Shown here: in pieces, positions 16,545 to 24,549 of the stretch
How the letters are laid out: each line of letters opens with the position of its first letter
How positions within the stretch are numbered: position 1 is the first letter of the stretch
From: Sphingomonas sp.
Lineage (GTDB): Bacteria; Pseudomonadota; Alphaproteobacteria; Sphingomonadales; Sphingomonadaceae
Direction: 5' to 3'
Length of the DNA stretch: 46,358 nt
Assembly (NCBI GenBank): GCA_019753375.1
Contig: JAIELC010000030.1
Coordinates: forward strand, 1-46,358
Translations under genes and position numbers: made by a program
The notes under the pieces: generated by a model
Seen by the model: the letters and a program-made list of their open reading frames with translations, nothing else
What the model was told of the DNA's origin: nothing
Databases searched by the model: none

Positions 16545-17858
16545 TCAGTCATCGCGCTTTGTCCGCAGCGTGTTCCAATAGGCCATCCGTTCCGCAATGC
16601 GCTTCTCAAAGCCTCGATCGACAGGCGTGTACAGGGTGGCCGGTGCCATTTGCGGTGGCCAGTAATTTGATCCCGAAAACCCTTCTGCCGTGTCATGGTC
16701 ATAGGCATAGCCCTTGCCATAGCCAATGTCCTTCATCAGCTTGGTGGGTGCGTTCAGAATGTTATCGGGCGGCATGAGCGAGCCGGTTTCGCGGGCGAGT
16801 TTCCAGGCGGCTTTTTGTGCAGCATAGGCGGCGTTGGATTTTGGCGCGGTGGCGCAATAGAGGCAGGCCTGAGCGATGGCGAGTTCACCTTCGGGGCTTC
16901 CCAGAAAGTCATAGGCGTCCTTGGCCGCAAGGCACTGGACCAACGCCTGCGGATCGGCGAGGCCGATATCTTCGCTCGCAAAACGGGTGATGCGCCGCAG
17001 CACGTACAGCGGCTCTTCACCCGCGACCAGCATCCGGGCCAGATAATAGAGCGATGCCTGTGGATCGGATCCGCGCATCGATTTGTGAAGCGCGGAAATC
17101 AGATTGTAATGCCCTTCGCGGTCCTTGTCGTAGACGGCAACGCGACGCTGCAGGAACGCAGACAGGCCTGCCGGGTTCAAAGGCTGCGGGAGGTTGACCG
17201 AGAATAACGTCTCTGCCTGATTGATCAGGAACCGGCCATCGCCATCGGCGCTGGCGATCATCGCATCGCGCGCGTCGGCGGTCAGCGGCAAGGCGGTCCC
17301 CATCTCTGCTTCGGCGCGGTCGAGCAACTGCCCTAGCGCCGCGTGATCCAGCCGCTGCAGGATCAGAACCTGTGCCCGGCTCAGCAAGGCGGCGTTCAGT
17401 TCGAAGGACGGATTTTCGGTGGTCGCGCCCACCAGGGTAACGGTGCCGTCCTCTACATAGGGAAGAAAGCCATCCTGCTGCGCGCGGTTGAAGCGGTGGA
17501 TTTCATCAACGAACAACAAGGTGCTCTTACCAAGACGCGCATGGTCCCTGGCTTCGGCAAATGCCTTTTTCAAATCGGCGACGCCCGAAAAGACGGCGGA
17601 GATGGCAACGAAACGAAGGTCGACGGCATCCGCCAATAATCGCGCGATCGTGGTCTTGCCGGTGCCGGGTGGTCCCCACAGGATCATCGACGACAGCCGA
17701 CCTGCCGCCACCATCCTGCCGATTGCGCCTTCCGCACCGGTCAAATGATCTTGTCCGACAACCTGACCGAGTATCGTCGGGCGCAGTCGGTCGGCAAGCG
17801 GCGCATTGGCGGCCAGCACCGGAGCAGGGGGGTCTTGAGGGGCAAACAGGTCGGCCAT
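16545..17858 (-). CDS. rarA: Replication-associated recombination protein A (MgsA/WHIP-type AAA+ ATPase)
   Basis: A 437-residue clamp-loader-like AAA+ ATPase acting at stalled replication forks. Walker A GPPGTGKT lies at residues 62-69, Walker B LLFVDEIH at 114-121, sensor GATTENPSFELN at 144-155, and the RarA C-terminal tetramerisation region includes DPQASLYYLARML and the ending GSNYWPP. The length and motif order are standard. It is divergent from the padR gene, with a palindromic operator in the gap closer to padR. Confidence 0.94.
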   Translation of the reverse strand: MADLFAPQDPPAPVLAANAPLADRLRPTILGQVVGQDHLTGAEGAIGRMVAAGRLSSMILWGPPGTGKTTIARLLADAVDLRFVAISAVFSGVADLKKAFAEARDHARLGKSTLLFVDEIHRFNRAQQDGFLPYVEDGTVTLVGATTENPSFELNAALLSRAQVLILQRLDHAALGQLLDRAEAEMGTALPLTADARDAMIASADGDGRFLINQAETLFSVNLPQPLNPAGLSAFLQRRVAVYDKDREGHYNLISALHKSMRGSDPQASLYYLARMLVAGEEPLYVLRRITRFASEDIGLADPQALVQCLAAKDAYDFLGSPEGELAIAQACLYCATAPKSNAAYAAQKAAWKLARETGSLMPPDNILNAPTKLMKDIGYGKGYAYDHDTAEGFSGSNYWPPQMAPATLYTPVDRGFEKRIAERMAYWNTLRTKRDD

Positions 17859-17915
17859 CGCACCAAGATAGGAAGTTCAGAAATTTTTGCATCCGGGACT
17901 TGTGTTGGACCAATC

Positions 17916-17927
17916 AAGATATATCTT
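17916..17927. promoter_or_regulatory. Palindromic operator before padR
   Basis: AAGATATATCTT is a perfect 12-bp palindrome ending nine bases before the padR ATG and 58 bases from the rarA start. Its position, AT-rich character and symmetry fit an operator for a dimeric winged-helix regulator, most likely PadR autoregulation. Confidence 0.6.
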
Positions 17928-17936
17928 AGAGCAATC

Positions 17937-18551
17937 ATGAATAAAGAAAGACATCGTATGTTTCATTATCAACGCACGCACGGGTGCGGACCCCAAATGG
18001 GTGGGCCGCGCGGCGGATCACGTCGCTGGGGCCCGTTTGAAGTCAATTGGGAAGTCAGCCCGGAAGGGACGGGATCGCGGGGCCGTCGCGGCCGGATGTT
18101 CGACGGTACCGAATTGCGGTTGGTGCTGTTGAAGCTGATCGCCGATACGCCGCGCCACGGTTATGACCTGATCCGTGAAATCGAGGAACTGACGGGTGGC
18201 GCCTATGCCCCCAGCCCGGGGGTTGTTTATCCGACACTGACGTTGCTCGACGACATGGGTTTGATCGAAGAAAGCAAGGCCGACGGTACCAAGAAGCAGT
18301 TTGCCGCGACCGATGCCGGCCGGACCCATCTCGAAGAGCGTGCCGAAGAAGTCGACGCGCTGATGGCCCGCCTGCGCGACTTGGGCGAAGCGCGTGCAAG
18401 GACCGATAGCAGCTCTGTCCGCCGGGCGATGCATAATCTGCGGTCGGTCCTTTGGAACAAGCTCGGTACCGGCAATGCCAGTACCGAACAGCTCCATGAT
18501 ATCGTCGCGCTGATCGACGAAGCGGCGCAGAAGATCGAAAGGCTCGGCTGA
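17937..18551 (+). CDS. PadR-family transcriptional regulator
   Basis: A 204-residue protein. After a Gly/Arg-rich N-terminal extension of about 50 residues come the PadR winged helix (ELRLVLLKLIADTPRHGYDLIREIEE, then SPGVVYPTLTLLDDMGLIEE) and a C-terminal helical dimerisation segment. The ATG at 17937 is chosen because it follows the palindromic operator; an in-frame ATG at 17958 is also possible, and upstream codons lie in the rarA shadow. PadR regulators usually repress their own gene and a neighbour. The only divergent neighbour is rarA; the effector is unknown. Confidence 0.88.
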   Translation: MNKERHRMFHYQRTHGCGPQMGGPRGGSRRWGPFEVNWEVSPEGTGSRGRRGRMFDGTELRLVLLKLIADTPRHGYDLIREIEELTGGAYAPSPGVVYPTLTLLDDMGLIEESKADGTKKQFAATDAGRTHLEERAEEVDALMARLRDLGEARARTDSSSVRRAMHNLRSVLWNKLGTGNASTEQLHDIVALIDEAAQKIERLG

Positions 18552-18563
18552 CCATCGCGACGC

Positions 18564-18600
18564 GCACCGCAACCCCCGAACTGATAGGTGGTTGCGGTGC
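18564..18600. terminator. Hairpin after padR
   Basis: GCACCGCAACC (18564-18574) pairs perfectly with GGTTGCGGTGC (18590-18600), an 11-bp stem with a 15-base loop beginning 13 bases after the padR stop. No direct T-tract follows, though a T5 run lies about 17 bases later. It could stop padR or the convergent glycosyltransferase message. The rest of the 147-bp gap holds only a 14-bp palindrome at 18644-18657. Confidence 0.4.
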
Positions 18601-18698
18601 ATGTCGACCGGTTCGCTTTTTACGCGGAGAAAGCGCGGCACAAGCCGGAATTCCGGCGCAAGGGCGTGTTCCGCAACAGCGAGGAACTGGTTAGGCCA

Positions 18699-19850
18699 TT
18701 AGCCGTCCCGGCGTTCCATCAGCGCCAGATACTGGGTGAGCACCGCTTCATTGACCTTTTCCCAGACATAGGGCCTGGCCGCGCTATGTCCCGCTTCACC
18801 GGCGGCCTTGCGCAGCGGCGCGTCCTCAACCAACCGCTGGATGGCATCGGCATAGGCGACAATATCGGTGGGCGGCACCAGGAACCCGGTAACGCCCTCC
18901 TGCACCAGATCGATGGCGCCGGTGGCGCGCGCCGCGACCACGGGCACGCCGGCGGCCATCGCCTCGGTGGTTACGTTGCCAAAGGTTTCGGTCACGCTGG
19001 GCATGAAGAAGATGTCCATCCCGGCGACCGCACGGCCCAGATCGTCACCTGAAAGAAATCCGGTGAACACGGCTTCCGGTACCCGCTCGGTAAACCAGCC
19101 GCGTGCCGGGCCTTCACCGATGACCAGCACGCGGTGCTTGACCCCGCGCCGCCGCAATTCGCCAATGACATCGGCAAAGATACCCAGCCCCTTTTCAAGG
19201 ACCAGGCGGCCCAGAAAACTGACTGCAACCTCATCATCGGCGAGGCCGAGCGCGCGCCGCCACGCCAGGTCGCGCCGGCCGGGGTTGAAGCGGTCGTGAT
19301 TGATCCCGCGCGACCAGATGCCGATGGGCGACGTCACGCCCCAGTCGCGGAGCAGATCACCCATTCCCGGACTGGGCACCAGCACCTGATCGACGCGATT
19401 GTAAAAACGGGTCAGAATCTTGATCGCTGGCTTTTCCAGAAATCCCAGCCCGTAAAAGCGCGGATAGGTCTCAAACCGGGTGTGGAGCGATGCAACCGTT
19501 GGAATGTTGCGCTTTTTGGCCCAGCTGATCGCGGCGTGGCCCAGAAATTCCGGTGCCGAAACATGGACGAGATTGGGTGCGTAGCGGGCCAGGTCGGCGC
19601 GCGGTCTGGCGGGTAATCCGCGCGCGATCTTATACTCGCCGCGCCCGCCCGGCACGGGGACGGCGGGCACATCGACCAGATCGCCGGTCGGCGGGAATGC
19701 CGGTTCGGGGATCGTCGGCGAATAGACCCGCATCGTCACCCCGCGCGCCAGCAAATGGCCAACCAGCAGGTTAAGCGCCTGATTCGCGCCGTCGCGGACA
19801 TAATTGTAATTGCCGCTGAACAGCGCAACGCGAAGATCACCCGGAGTCAT
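18699..19850 (-). CDS. Family 4 (GT-B) glycosyltransferase
   Basis: A retaining glycosyltransferase of the mannosyltransferase-like GT4 group. The N-terminal Rossmann half opens LRVALFSGNYNYVRDGANQA. The C-terminal half has GRLVLEKGLG (nucleotide-sugar loop), PSVTETFGNVTTEAMAAGVP, with the EX7E-type motif, and GFLVPPTD. Likely acceptors are lipids or cell-surface glycans, probably at the cytoplasmic membrane face. From ATG 19850 the protein has 383 residues; an in-frame ATG at 19901 adds 17 residues that do not look conserved. It is divergent from the haloperoxidase gene. Confidence 0.88.
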   Translation of the reverse strand: MTPGDLRVALFSGNYNYVRDGANQALNLLVGHLLARGVTMRVYSPTIPEPAFPPTGDLVDVPAVPVPGGRGEYKIARGLPARPRADLARYAPNLVHVSAPEFLGHAAISWAKKRNIPTVASLHTRFETYPRFYGLGFLEKPAIKILTRFYNRVDQVLVPSPGMGDLLRDWGVTSPIGIWSRGINHDRFNPGRRDLAWRRALGLADDEVAVSFLGRLVLEKGLGIFADVIGELRRRGVKHRVLVIGEGPARGWFTERVPEAVFTGFLSGDDLGRAVAGMDIFFMPSVTETFGNVTTEAMAAGVPVVAARATGAIDLVQEGVTGFLVPPTDIVAYADAIQRLVEDAPLRKAAGEAGHSAARPYVWEKVNEAVLTQYLALMERRDG

Positions 19851-19958
19851 CGTCCGCGCATAGCGGGCCGTCCGACAAAAGAAAATTGGGGTCGTTTCCA
19901 TCCTATGATCGGCAGGTGCTGCCGGGTAGGTTCAGCTCCGTTGATTGGGGGGATCGTC

Positions 19959-21179
19959 ATGAAGAATCGGACCTTGGTGCTCGCGTCGTTGATTTCGCTC
20001 TGGGCGGCGGTGCCGGCGCACGCCGATATTGTCGCTGATTTCTATGAAACCGACGTCGCTGCCGCCAAGGCTTCCGAAGGCGGCGAGTATATGTTTGATC
20101 CGGAAACGGCGCAGTCGGTGTCCAAGCTCACGCTCGCGATGTTCGAGGCGGCCAACGCCACCGACCGGCGTTATGCGTCGTTCCTGAAGATCGCGGCGGC
20201 GCCCAAGGGGGCATCGCAGGCAGCCGCCATCGCCACGGCCGCGCATGATGTGATGCTGGCGATGCATCCTGGTCAGAAAGACATGATCGACAATGCCTAT
20301 GCCGCAGCGATGGCGCCGATTGCCGCCGGGCAGGCGCGCGAGGATGGCATTGCGGTGGGCCACAGCGCAGCAAAGGCGGCGCTGGGCGCGGGGGGCATGG
20401 ATGCAGCGTTGCCGGCCGGGGCCTATCGCCCCAATGGCGCACCCGGGCAATTCGTGCCGGTGTCGATCCCCTTTGATCCGCGCAGCATTCAGATGCGGCC
20501 ATGGTTTTTGAAATCCGCCGATGAATTCAGGCCTGGCCCGCCGGTGGCGCTGACCAGCCCGCAATGGGCGGCGGCGGTCAACGAAGTCCAGAAAGTTGGC
20601 GCTAAGGCCAGCAGCGATCGGGCAGCGGCCGACACGGTGGGCGCGCGTTTCTGGGCGAATTATGCGCTTGCGCCGACGTTACGCCAGATTGCCGATCAGC
20701 CCGGCCGCAGCGTGGTCGCCAATGCGCGCATGTATGCGATGATCGAAATGGGTGGCGACGATATGGGCATCGCCACGGTCGAGGCCAAGCTTCATTATGG
20801 CTTCTGGCGGCCGTTGAGCGCCATTCGCGGGGCGGGCGATGATGGCAATGCCGCGACCACCCCCGATATCAGCTGGGTGCCGCTGCTGCGCACGCCGACA
20901 CAGCCCGAATATCCCTGCGGCCATTGCATCTATGCGGGCTTTGTCGCTGCGGTGATGGAAGGCGAGGGCGCGCCACCCGCCGGCGGTTTGCACTTCAATA
21001 GCGATAGTATGCCCGGCATCGCCATCAGCGTCCCCGATTGGGCCAGCTATGCACAAACCGTGTCCAATTCGCGCATCTTTGGCGGCGTGCATTTCCGCAC
21101 CACCAACGACATCAGCATCCCGATGGGGCGGCGGATTGGCGAGATGACACGGGCGCGGTTTGCACCCCCGCTAAAATAG
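19959..21179 (+). CDS. Exported vanadium-dependent haloperoxidase/PAP2-superfamily enzyme
   Basis: A 406-residue periplasmic protein. A signal peptide of about 22 residues ends AVPAHA. The vanadate/phosphate pocket of the PAP2/haloperoxidase fold is visible in three blocks: Lys277 and Arg284 in KLHYGFWRPLSAIR, Gly321-His322 in YPCGHCIYAG, and Ser371-Arg372 plus His378 and Asp384 in SRIFGGVHFRTTND. Block two has Cys320 where acid phosphatases and many haloperoxidases have Ser (PSGH). It may be a halogenating peroxidase or an acid phosphatase; the blocks do not decide. The ATG at 19959 gives the signal peptide; upstream codons are shadow. Confidence 0.82.
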   Translation: MKNRTLVLASLISLWAAVPAHADIVADFYETDVAAAKASEGGEYMFDPETAQSVSKLTLAMFEAANATDRRYASFLKIAAAPKGASQAAAIATAAHDVMLAMHPGQKDMIDNAYAAAMAPIAAGQAREDGIAVGHSAAKAALGAGGMDAALPAGAYRPNGAPGQFVPVSIPFDPRSIQMRPWFLKSADEFRPGPPVALTSPQWAAAVNEVQKVGAKASSDRAAADTVGARFWANYALAPTLRQIADQPGRSVVANARMYAMIEMGGDDMGIATVEAKLHYGFWRPLSAIRGAGDDGNAATTPDISWVPLLRTPTQPEYPCGHCIYAGFVAAVMEGEGAPPAGGLHFNSDSMPGIAISVPDWASYAQTVSNSRIFGGVHFRTTNDISIPMGRRIGEMTRARFAPPLK

Positions 21180-21249
21180 CATCCCAGACGATGGCGGTCG
21201 GTTGGTCGGCACCCTATCTGCACATGGTCCGCAGATGGAGAAACATATC

Positions 21250-21954
21250 ATGGCCGACCTGAGCAGCTATCCTATCGCCAATCGCTGGCCCGCCGCGCAC
21301 CCTGATCGGTTGCAGCTTTATTCGCTGCCGACGCCCAACGGGGTGAAGGTATCGATCATGCTTGAGGAGACAGGGCTGCCCTATGAGCCGCATCTGATCA
21401 ACATCATGGCAAATGAATCGCATGACCCGGCGTTTCTGTCGTTGAACCCGAACGGCAAAATTCCCGCGATCCTTGATCCGGACGGTCCAGGCGGCAGGCC
21501 GATGGCGTTGTTCGAAAGCGGCGCAATCCTGCTCTATCTGGCGGAAAAGACCGGCCAGTTTCTGCCCGCCGACCCGGTTGCGCGATACCAGGCGATCCAG
21601 TGGGTGATGTTTCAGATGGGCGGCCTGGGCCCAATGACCGGGCAGATGGGCTTCTTCGTCAGATTCGCCGGCAAGGACTGGGAAGATAAGCGCCCGCGCG
21701 ATCGCTTTGTCGCGGAGGTAAAGCGCCTTCTGGGCGTGATGGACGGGGTGCTTGCAGGGAAGCATTGGTTCCTGGGGGATGACTATACCATCGCCGACAT
21801 CGCGATGCTTGGCTGGGTGCGGGCGATCCGCGAAGTCTATCAGGCGGACGAGCTGGTCGGTTTTGATGACTTTGCCAACGTCAAGGCGTGGCTGGCGCGC
21901 GGACTGGCACGGCCCGCGGTGCAACGGGGGTTGGGCATTCCCGGCGTGGCATAG
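21250..21954 (+). CDS. Glutathione S-transferase, Nu-class/YghU-like
   Basis: A 234-residue cytosolic GST. The N-terminal thioredoxin-like domain carries LYSLPTPNGVKVSIMLEE, the Pro-Asn-Gly signature of YghU/YfcG-type enzymes that act as glutathione-dependent disulfide reductases. NPNGKIPAILD and LFESGAILLYLAEKTG form the glutathione site, and WFLGDDYTIADIAMLGWV the helical domain's N-capping box. The ATG at 21250 has GGAGA about nine bases upstream and gives the usual N-terminus; longer in-frame starts exist at 21235 and 21202. It follows the haloperoxidase by 70 bp, so both may respond to oxidants. Confidence 0.92.
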   Translation: MADLSSYPIANRWPAAHPDRLQLYSLPTPNGVKVSIMLEETGLPYEPHLINIMANESHDPAFLSLNPNGKIPAILDPDGPGGRPMALFESGAILLYLAEKTGQFLPADPVARYQAIQWVMFQMGGLGPMTGQMGFFVRFAGKDWEDKRPRDRFVAEVKRLLGVMDGVLAGKHWFLGDDYTIADIAMLGWVRAIREVYQADELVGFDDFANVKAWLARGLARPAVQRGLGIPGVA

Positions 21955-22019
21955 CCGCTATGCCCTATTGCCGCTGGCGTGTTGGGAAGCCGGCGGAATC
22001 GGTCGTCGCTCGAAATCAT

Positions 22020-22034
22020 GTTCCCCTCTCGTTC
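22020..22034 (+). promoter_or_regulatory. Candidate SOS (LexA) box before radA
   Basis: GTTC at 22020-22023 and GTTC at 22031-22034 are spaced by exactly seven bases, the alphaproteobacterial LexA direct repeat GTTC-N7-GTTC. It ends 21 bases before the radA ATG, where LexA binding could block transcription. The motif alone is short enough to occur by chance in a window this size. Confidence 0.5.
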
Positions 22035-22055
22035 TCATTCTGCTAGCCCGTCACC

Positions 22056-23429
22056 ATGGCCAAACCCCAGAAGCGTTATGTTTGCCAATCCTGCGGTTCT
22101 GTGGCGCCGCGATGGGCCGGGCAGTGCGCGGATTGTCTGGAATGGAACACGCTGGTTGAGGATTCGGGGGCGTCGGTAACGCCGTTTGCGGCCAAGCATC
22201 ATTTGCAGACCGGCGGGCGCGCGTTGCAGCTGGTCGGGCTGGATAGCGAGATTGCGCTGCCCGAACGCTTGCCGACCGGCATTGCCGAGCTTGACCGTGC
22301 CATGGGCGGCGGATTTGTTGAAGGATCGGCGACCCTGATCGGCGGTGATCCGGGCATCGGCAAATCGACCTTGTTGCTGCAGGCCGCGGCCAAGCTGGCG
22401 ATGGCGGGGCGACAGATTGCCTATGTGTCGGGGGAAGAAGCCGCCGATCAGGTGCGGCTGCGGGCACAGCGGCTGGGGCTGGGCAATGCGCCCGTACAAC
22501 TGGCGGCGGCCACGTCGGTGCGCGATATCCTGACCACGCTCAGCCAGGGCACCGCGCCCGATCTGGTGGTGATCGATTCGATCCAGACGATGCATTCGGA
22601 CCTGATCGAAGGCGCACCGGGCACGGTTAGCCAGGTACGCGCATCGGCACAGGAACTGATCCGCTTTGCCAAGGAACGCGGCACCGCTGTCGTCCTGGTC
22701 GGCCATGTGACGAAGGACGGCAGCATCGCTGGTCCGCGCGTTCTGGAACATATGGTCGATACCGTGCTCAGCTTTGAAGGCGAGCGCAGCCATCAGTACC
22801 GGATTTTGCGGGCGATCAAGAATCGCTTTGGTGGCACCGACGAAATCGGCGTGTTCGCGATGGAGACAGAAGGACTGAGTGAAGTCGCCAATCCCAGTGC
22901 CCTGTTTCTGACGCAGCGCGACGAGGGTGTTACTGGCACCACCGTTTTTCCTGCACTGGAAGGCACGCGGCCTGTTCTGGTCGAAATTCAGGCGCTTGTC
23001 GTGCGGCTTGCATCGGGCGCCACGCCACGACGGGCAGTCGTCGGATGGGATTTGGGCCGGTTGGCGATGATTTTGGCCGTGCTCGAAGCGCGCTGCGGCC
23101 TCAGCTTTTCGTCCTGCGAAGTCTATCTCAACATCGCAGGGGGCTATCGGGTCCAGGATCCGGCGGCTGACCTGGCGGTTGCCGCCGCCTTGATTTCTGC
23201 CCTGTCAGAGCGCCCGGTTCCGGCCGATGCGGTTGCTTTTGGTGAAGTGGCGCTGTCGGGAGAGATACGACCGGTTGCGCATGCGGCATTGCGGCTGAAG
23301 GAAGCCGCCAAATTGGGTTTTGAACGGGCGCTGGTTCCGGCGGCCTCCAGCGGCGAAAAAGGGCCGATGCGGCTGAACGGATTTCGCAACCTGGGCAGCT
23401 TCGTCGATCATATGCTCGGGCGTGGCTAG
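22056..23429 (+). CDS. radA: DNA repair protein RadA (Sms)
   Basis: A 457-residue RecA-like ATPase that promotes branch migration in recombination. An N-terminal C4 zinc finger has Cys10, Cys13, Cys24 and Cys27. Walker A GDPGIGKST lies at residues 97-105, Walker B VVIDSIQT at 171-178 and the RadA-specific KNRFG at 255-259. A Lon-like C-terminal domain follows (GGYRVQDPAADLAVAAALIS, FGEVALSGEIRPV). The length is standard. A candidate SOS box lies just upstream. Confidence 0.96.
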   Translation: MAKPQKRYVCQSCGSVAPRWAGQCADCLEWNTLVEDSGASVTPFAAKHHLQTGGRALQLVGLDSEIALPERLPTGIAELDRAMGGGFVEGSATLIGGDPGIGKSTLLLQAAAKLAMAGRQIAYVSGEEAADQVRLRAQRLGLGNAPVQLAAATSVRDILTTLSQGTAPDLVVIDSIQTMHSDLIEGAPGTVSQVRASAQELIRFAKERGTAVVLVGHVTKDGSIAGPRVLEHMVDTVLSFEGERSHQYRILRAIKNRFGGTDEIGVFAMETEGLSEVANPSALFLTQRDEGVTGTTVFPALEGTRPVLVEIQALVVRLASGATPRRAVVGWDLGRLAMILAVLEARCGLSFSSCEVYLNIAGGYRVQDPAADLAVAAALISALSERPVPADAVAFGEVALSGEIRPVAHAALRLKEAAKLGFERALVPAASSGEKGPMRLNGFRNLGSFVDHMLGRG

Positions 23430-23548
23430 CGGCGCGCGTAATTACTGCCTATCTCTCCGCCTTTAACGGTGGTTGTCGACGCCCGGGCTTTCGTGACACT
23501 GCCTGCTGCGGCGCTCGGCGTAACTGGGAATGATCGGATGTTAGACAG

Positions 23549-24115
23549 ATGGGACTGACGGCACTCGACATAACGGTTCTGCTGATGATCGGCGGCAGTG
23601 CTGTGTTCGGGCTGATGCGCGGTTTTGTGACCGAGGTATTGTCGTTGATCGCATGGATTTTCGTCGTCTTTGCCCTCAAGCTATTTCATGCCCCCGTCAC
23701 CCACATGCTGACAGGAATCGTCGGCACGGTGGCGGGATCGGCCGTTCTGGCCTTTGCGGTTATCGCCGGGGGTACCTATTTTGGCGGCCGACTGGTGGCC
23801 AATGCCATCGGATCGCGCACCCGAACGTCGGTCCTGGGACCATTGGACCGCGCACTAGGCTTTGGCTTTGGGGGATTGAAAGGACTGATCTTCGCCAGCT
23901 TGTTATTCCTTTTGATCGTGCTGGTTACCGACACGGTCAGCGGTGGTCCGACACGGCGACCAAACTGGATCATCAAATCGCGCACCTACCCGATGCTCAA
24001 CATGACAAGCGCCAGCATCGCCGACATTGTAGACCGGCGCCGCCATGGCGAGCCGGTTTTTGGACCTGCGGACAATAGTGGCAATGCCGCAAATCGGAGC
24101 ACGCCCCGGCCATGA
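23549..24115 (+). CDS. CvpA-family inner-membrane protein
   Basis: A 188-residue protein with four hydrophobic helices. The family pattern is LTALDITVLLMIGGSAVFGLMRGFVTEVLSLIAW at the N-terminus and LDRALGFGFGGLKGLIFASL in the middle. CvpA is needed for colicin V production in E. coli and for envelope stress tolerance in others; the molecular role is unclear. Its TGA overlaps the ATG of the IscU-like gene (ATGA at 24112-24115), the first of three such overlaps in this run. The 119-bp gap before it shows no clear element. Confidence 0.88.
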   Translation: MGLTALDITVLLMIGGSAVFGLMRGFVTEVLSLIAWIFVVFALKLFHAPVTHMLTGIVGTVAGSAVLAFAVIAGGTYFGGRLVANAIGSRTRTSVLGPLDRALGFGFGGLKGLIFASLLFLLIVLVTDTVSGGPTRRPNWIIKSRTYPMLNMTSASIADIVDRRRHGEPVFGPADNSGNAANRSTPRP

Positions 24116-24549
24116 ACGCCCCGTTGTACAACACCGAGATTTTGCGGTTGGCGGCGAATGCGCCGGCGGAGCGGCTTGCCGATCCAATGGCATCGGTCGA
24201 ACGACGGTCACCGATTTGCGGCAGCCGCGTGACGGTTGACGTGATCGTCGATGGCGACGGTCGTGTCAGCGCGATCGGTGCGCTCGTCAGGGCCTGTGCG
24301 CTCGGCCAGGCTTCTGCGTCATTGATGGCCGCGAACGCGGTTGGCCAAACGCCTGATCAGCTGGCGACGATGCGGGACGCGTTGAGCGACTGGCTGGCCG
24401 GAACGGGTACCATGCCCGAGTGGCCGGGGATCGAGGTCTTTTCGCCGGCGCTGCCGCACAGCGCGCGGCACGCGTCCATTCGGCTGGCGTTCGAGGCGGT
24501 TGCCGAAGCCGCGACAATTGCGCGCGATCAGCGATTGGCGGCGGCATGA
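24112..24549 (+). CDS. IscU/NifU-like Fe-S scaffold-type protein lacking the third cysteine
   Basis: A 145-residue protein with the IscU fold pattern. Cys36 in SPICGSRV matches the first ligand Cys of IscU and Cys62 in ACALGQASAS the second. The third, normally in an HCS motif, is replaced: HAS puts Ala121 there. It therefore cannot hold a cluster with the usual three Cys. It may be a non-canonical scaffold or carrier, or use another ligand. It lies in an overlapping run of cvpA, this gene, an antiporter and a DUF423 gene, with no isc or suf genes in the window. Confidence 0.75.
   Translation: MNAPLYNTEILRLAANAPAERLADPMASVERRSPICGSRVTVDVIVDGDGRVSAIGALVRACALGQASASLMAANAVGQTPDQLATMRDALSDWLAGTGTMPEWPGIEVFSPALPHSARHASIRLAFEAVAEAATIARDQRLAAA

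Noticed and set aside
18644..18657. Palindrome GCCGGAATTCCGGC in the padR-glycosyltransferase gap.
   Set aside because: It is perfect but lies between convergent genes with no partner copy or regulator, so chance in GC-rich DNA is a sufficient explanation.
18588..19052. Open frame beginning after padR and running opposite the glycosyltransferase.
   Set aside because: Most of it is antisense to a clear GT4 gene, and the short part in the gap has no ribosome site or recognisable motif.
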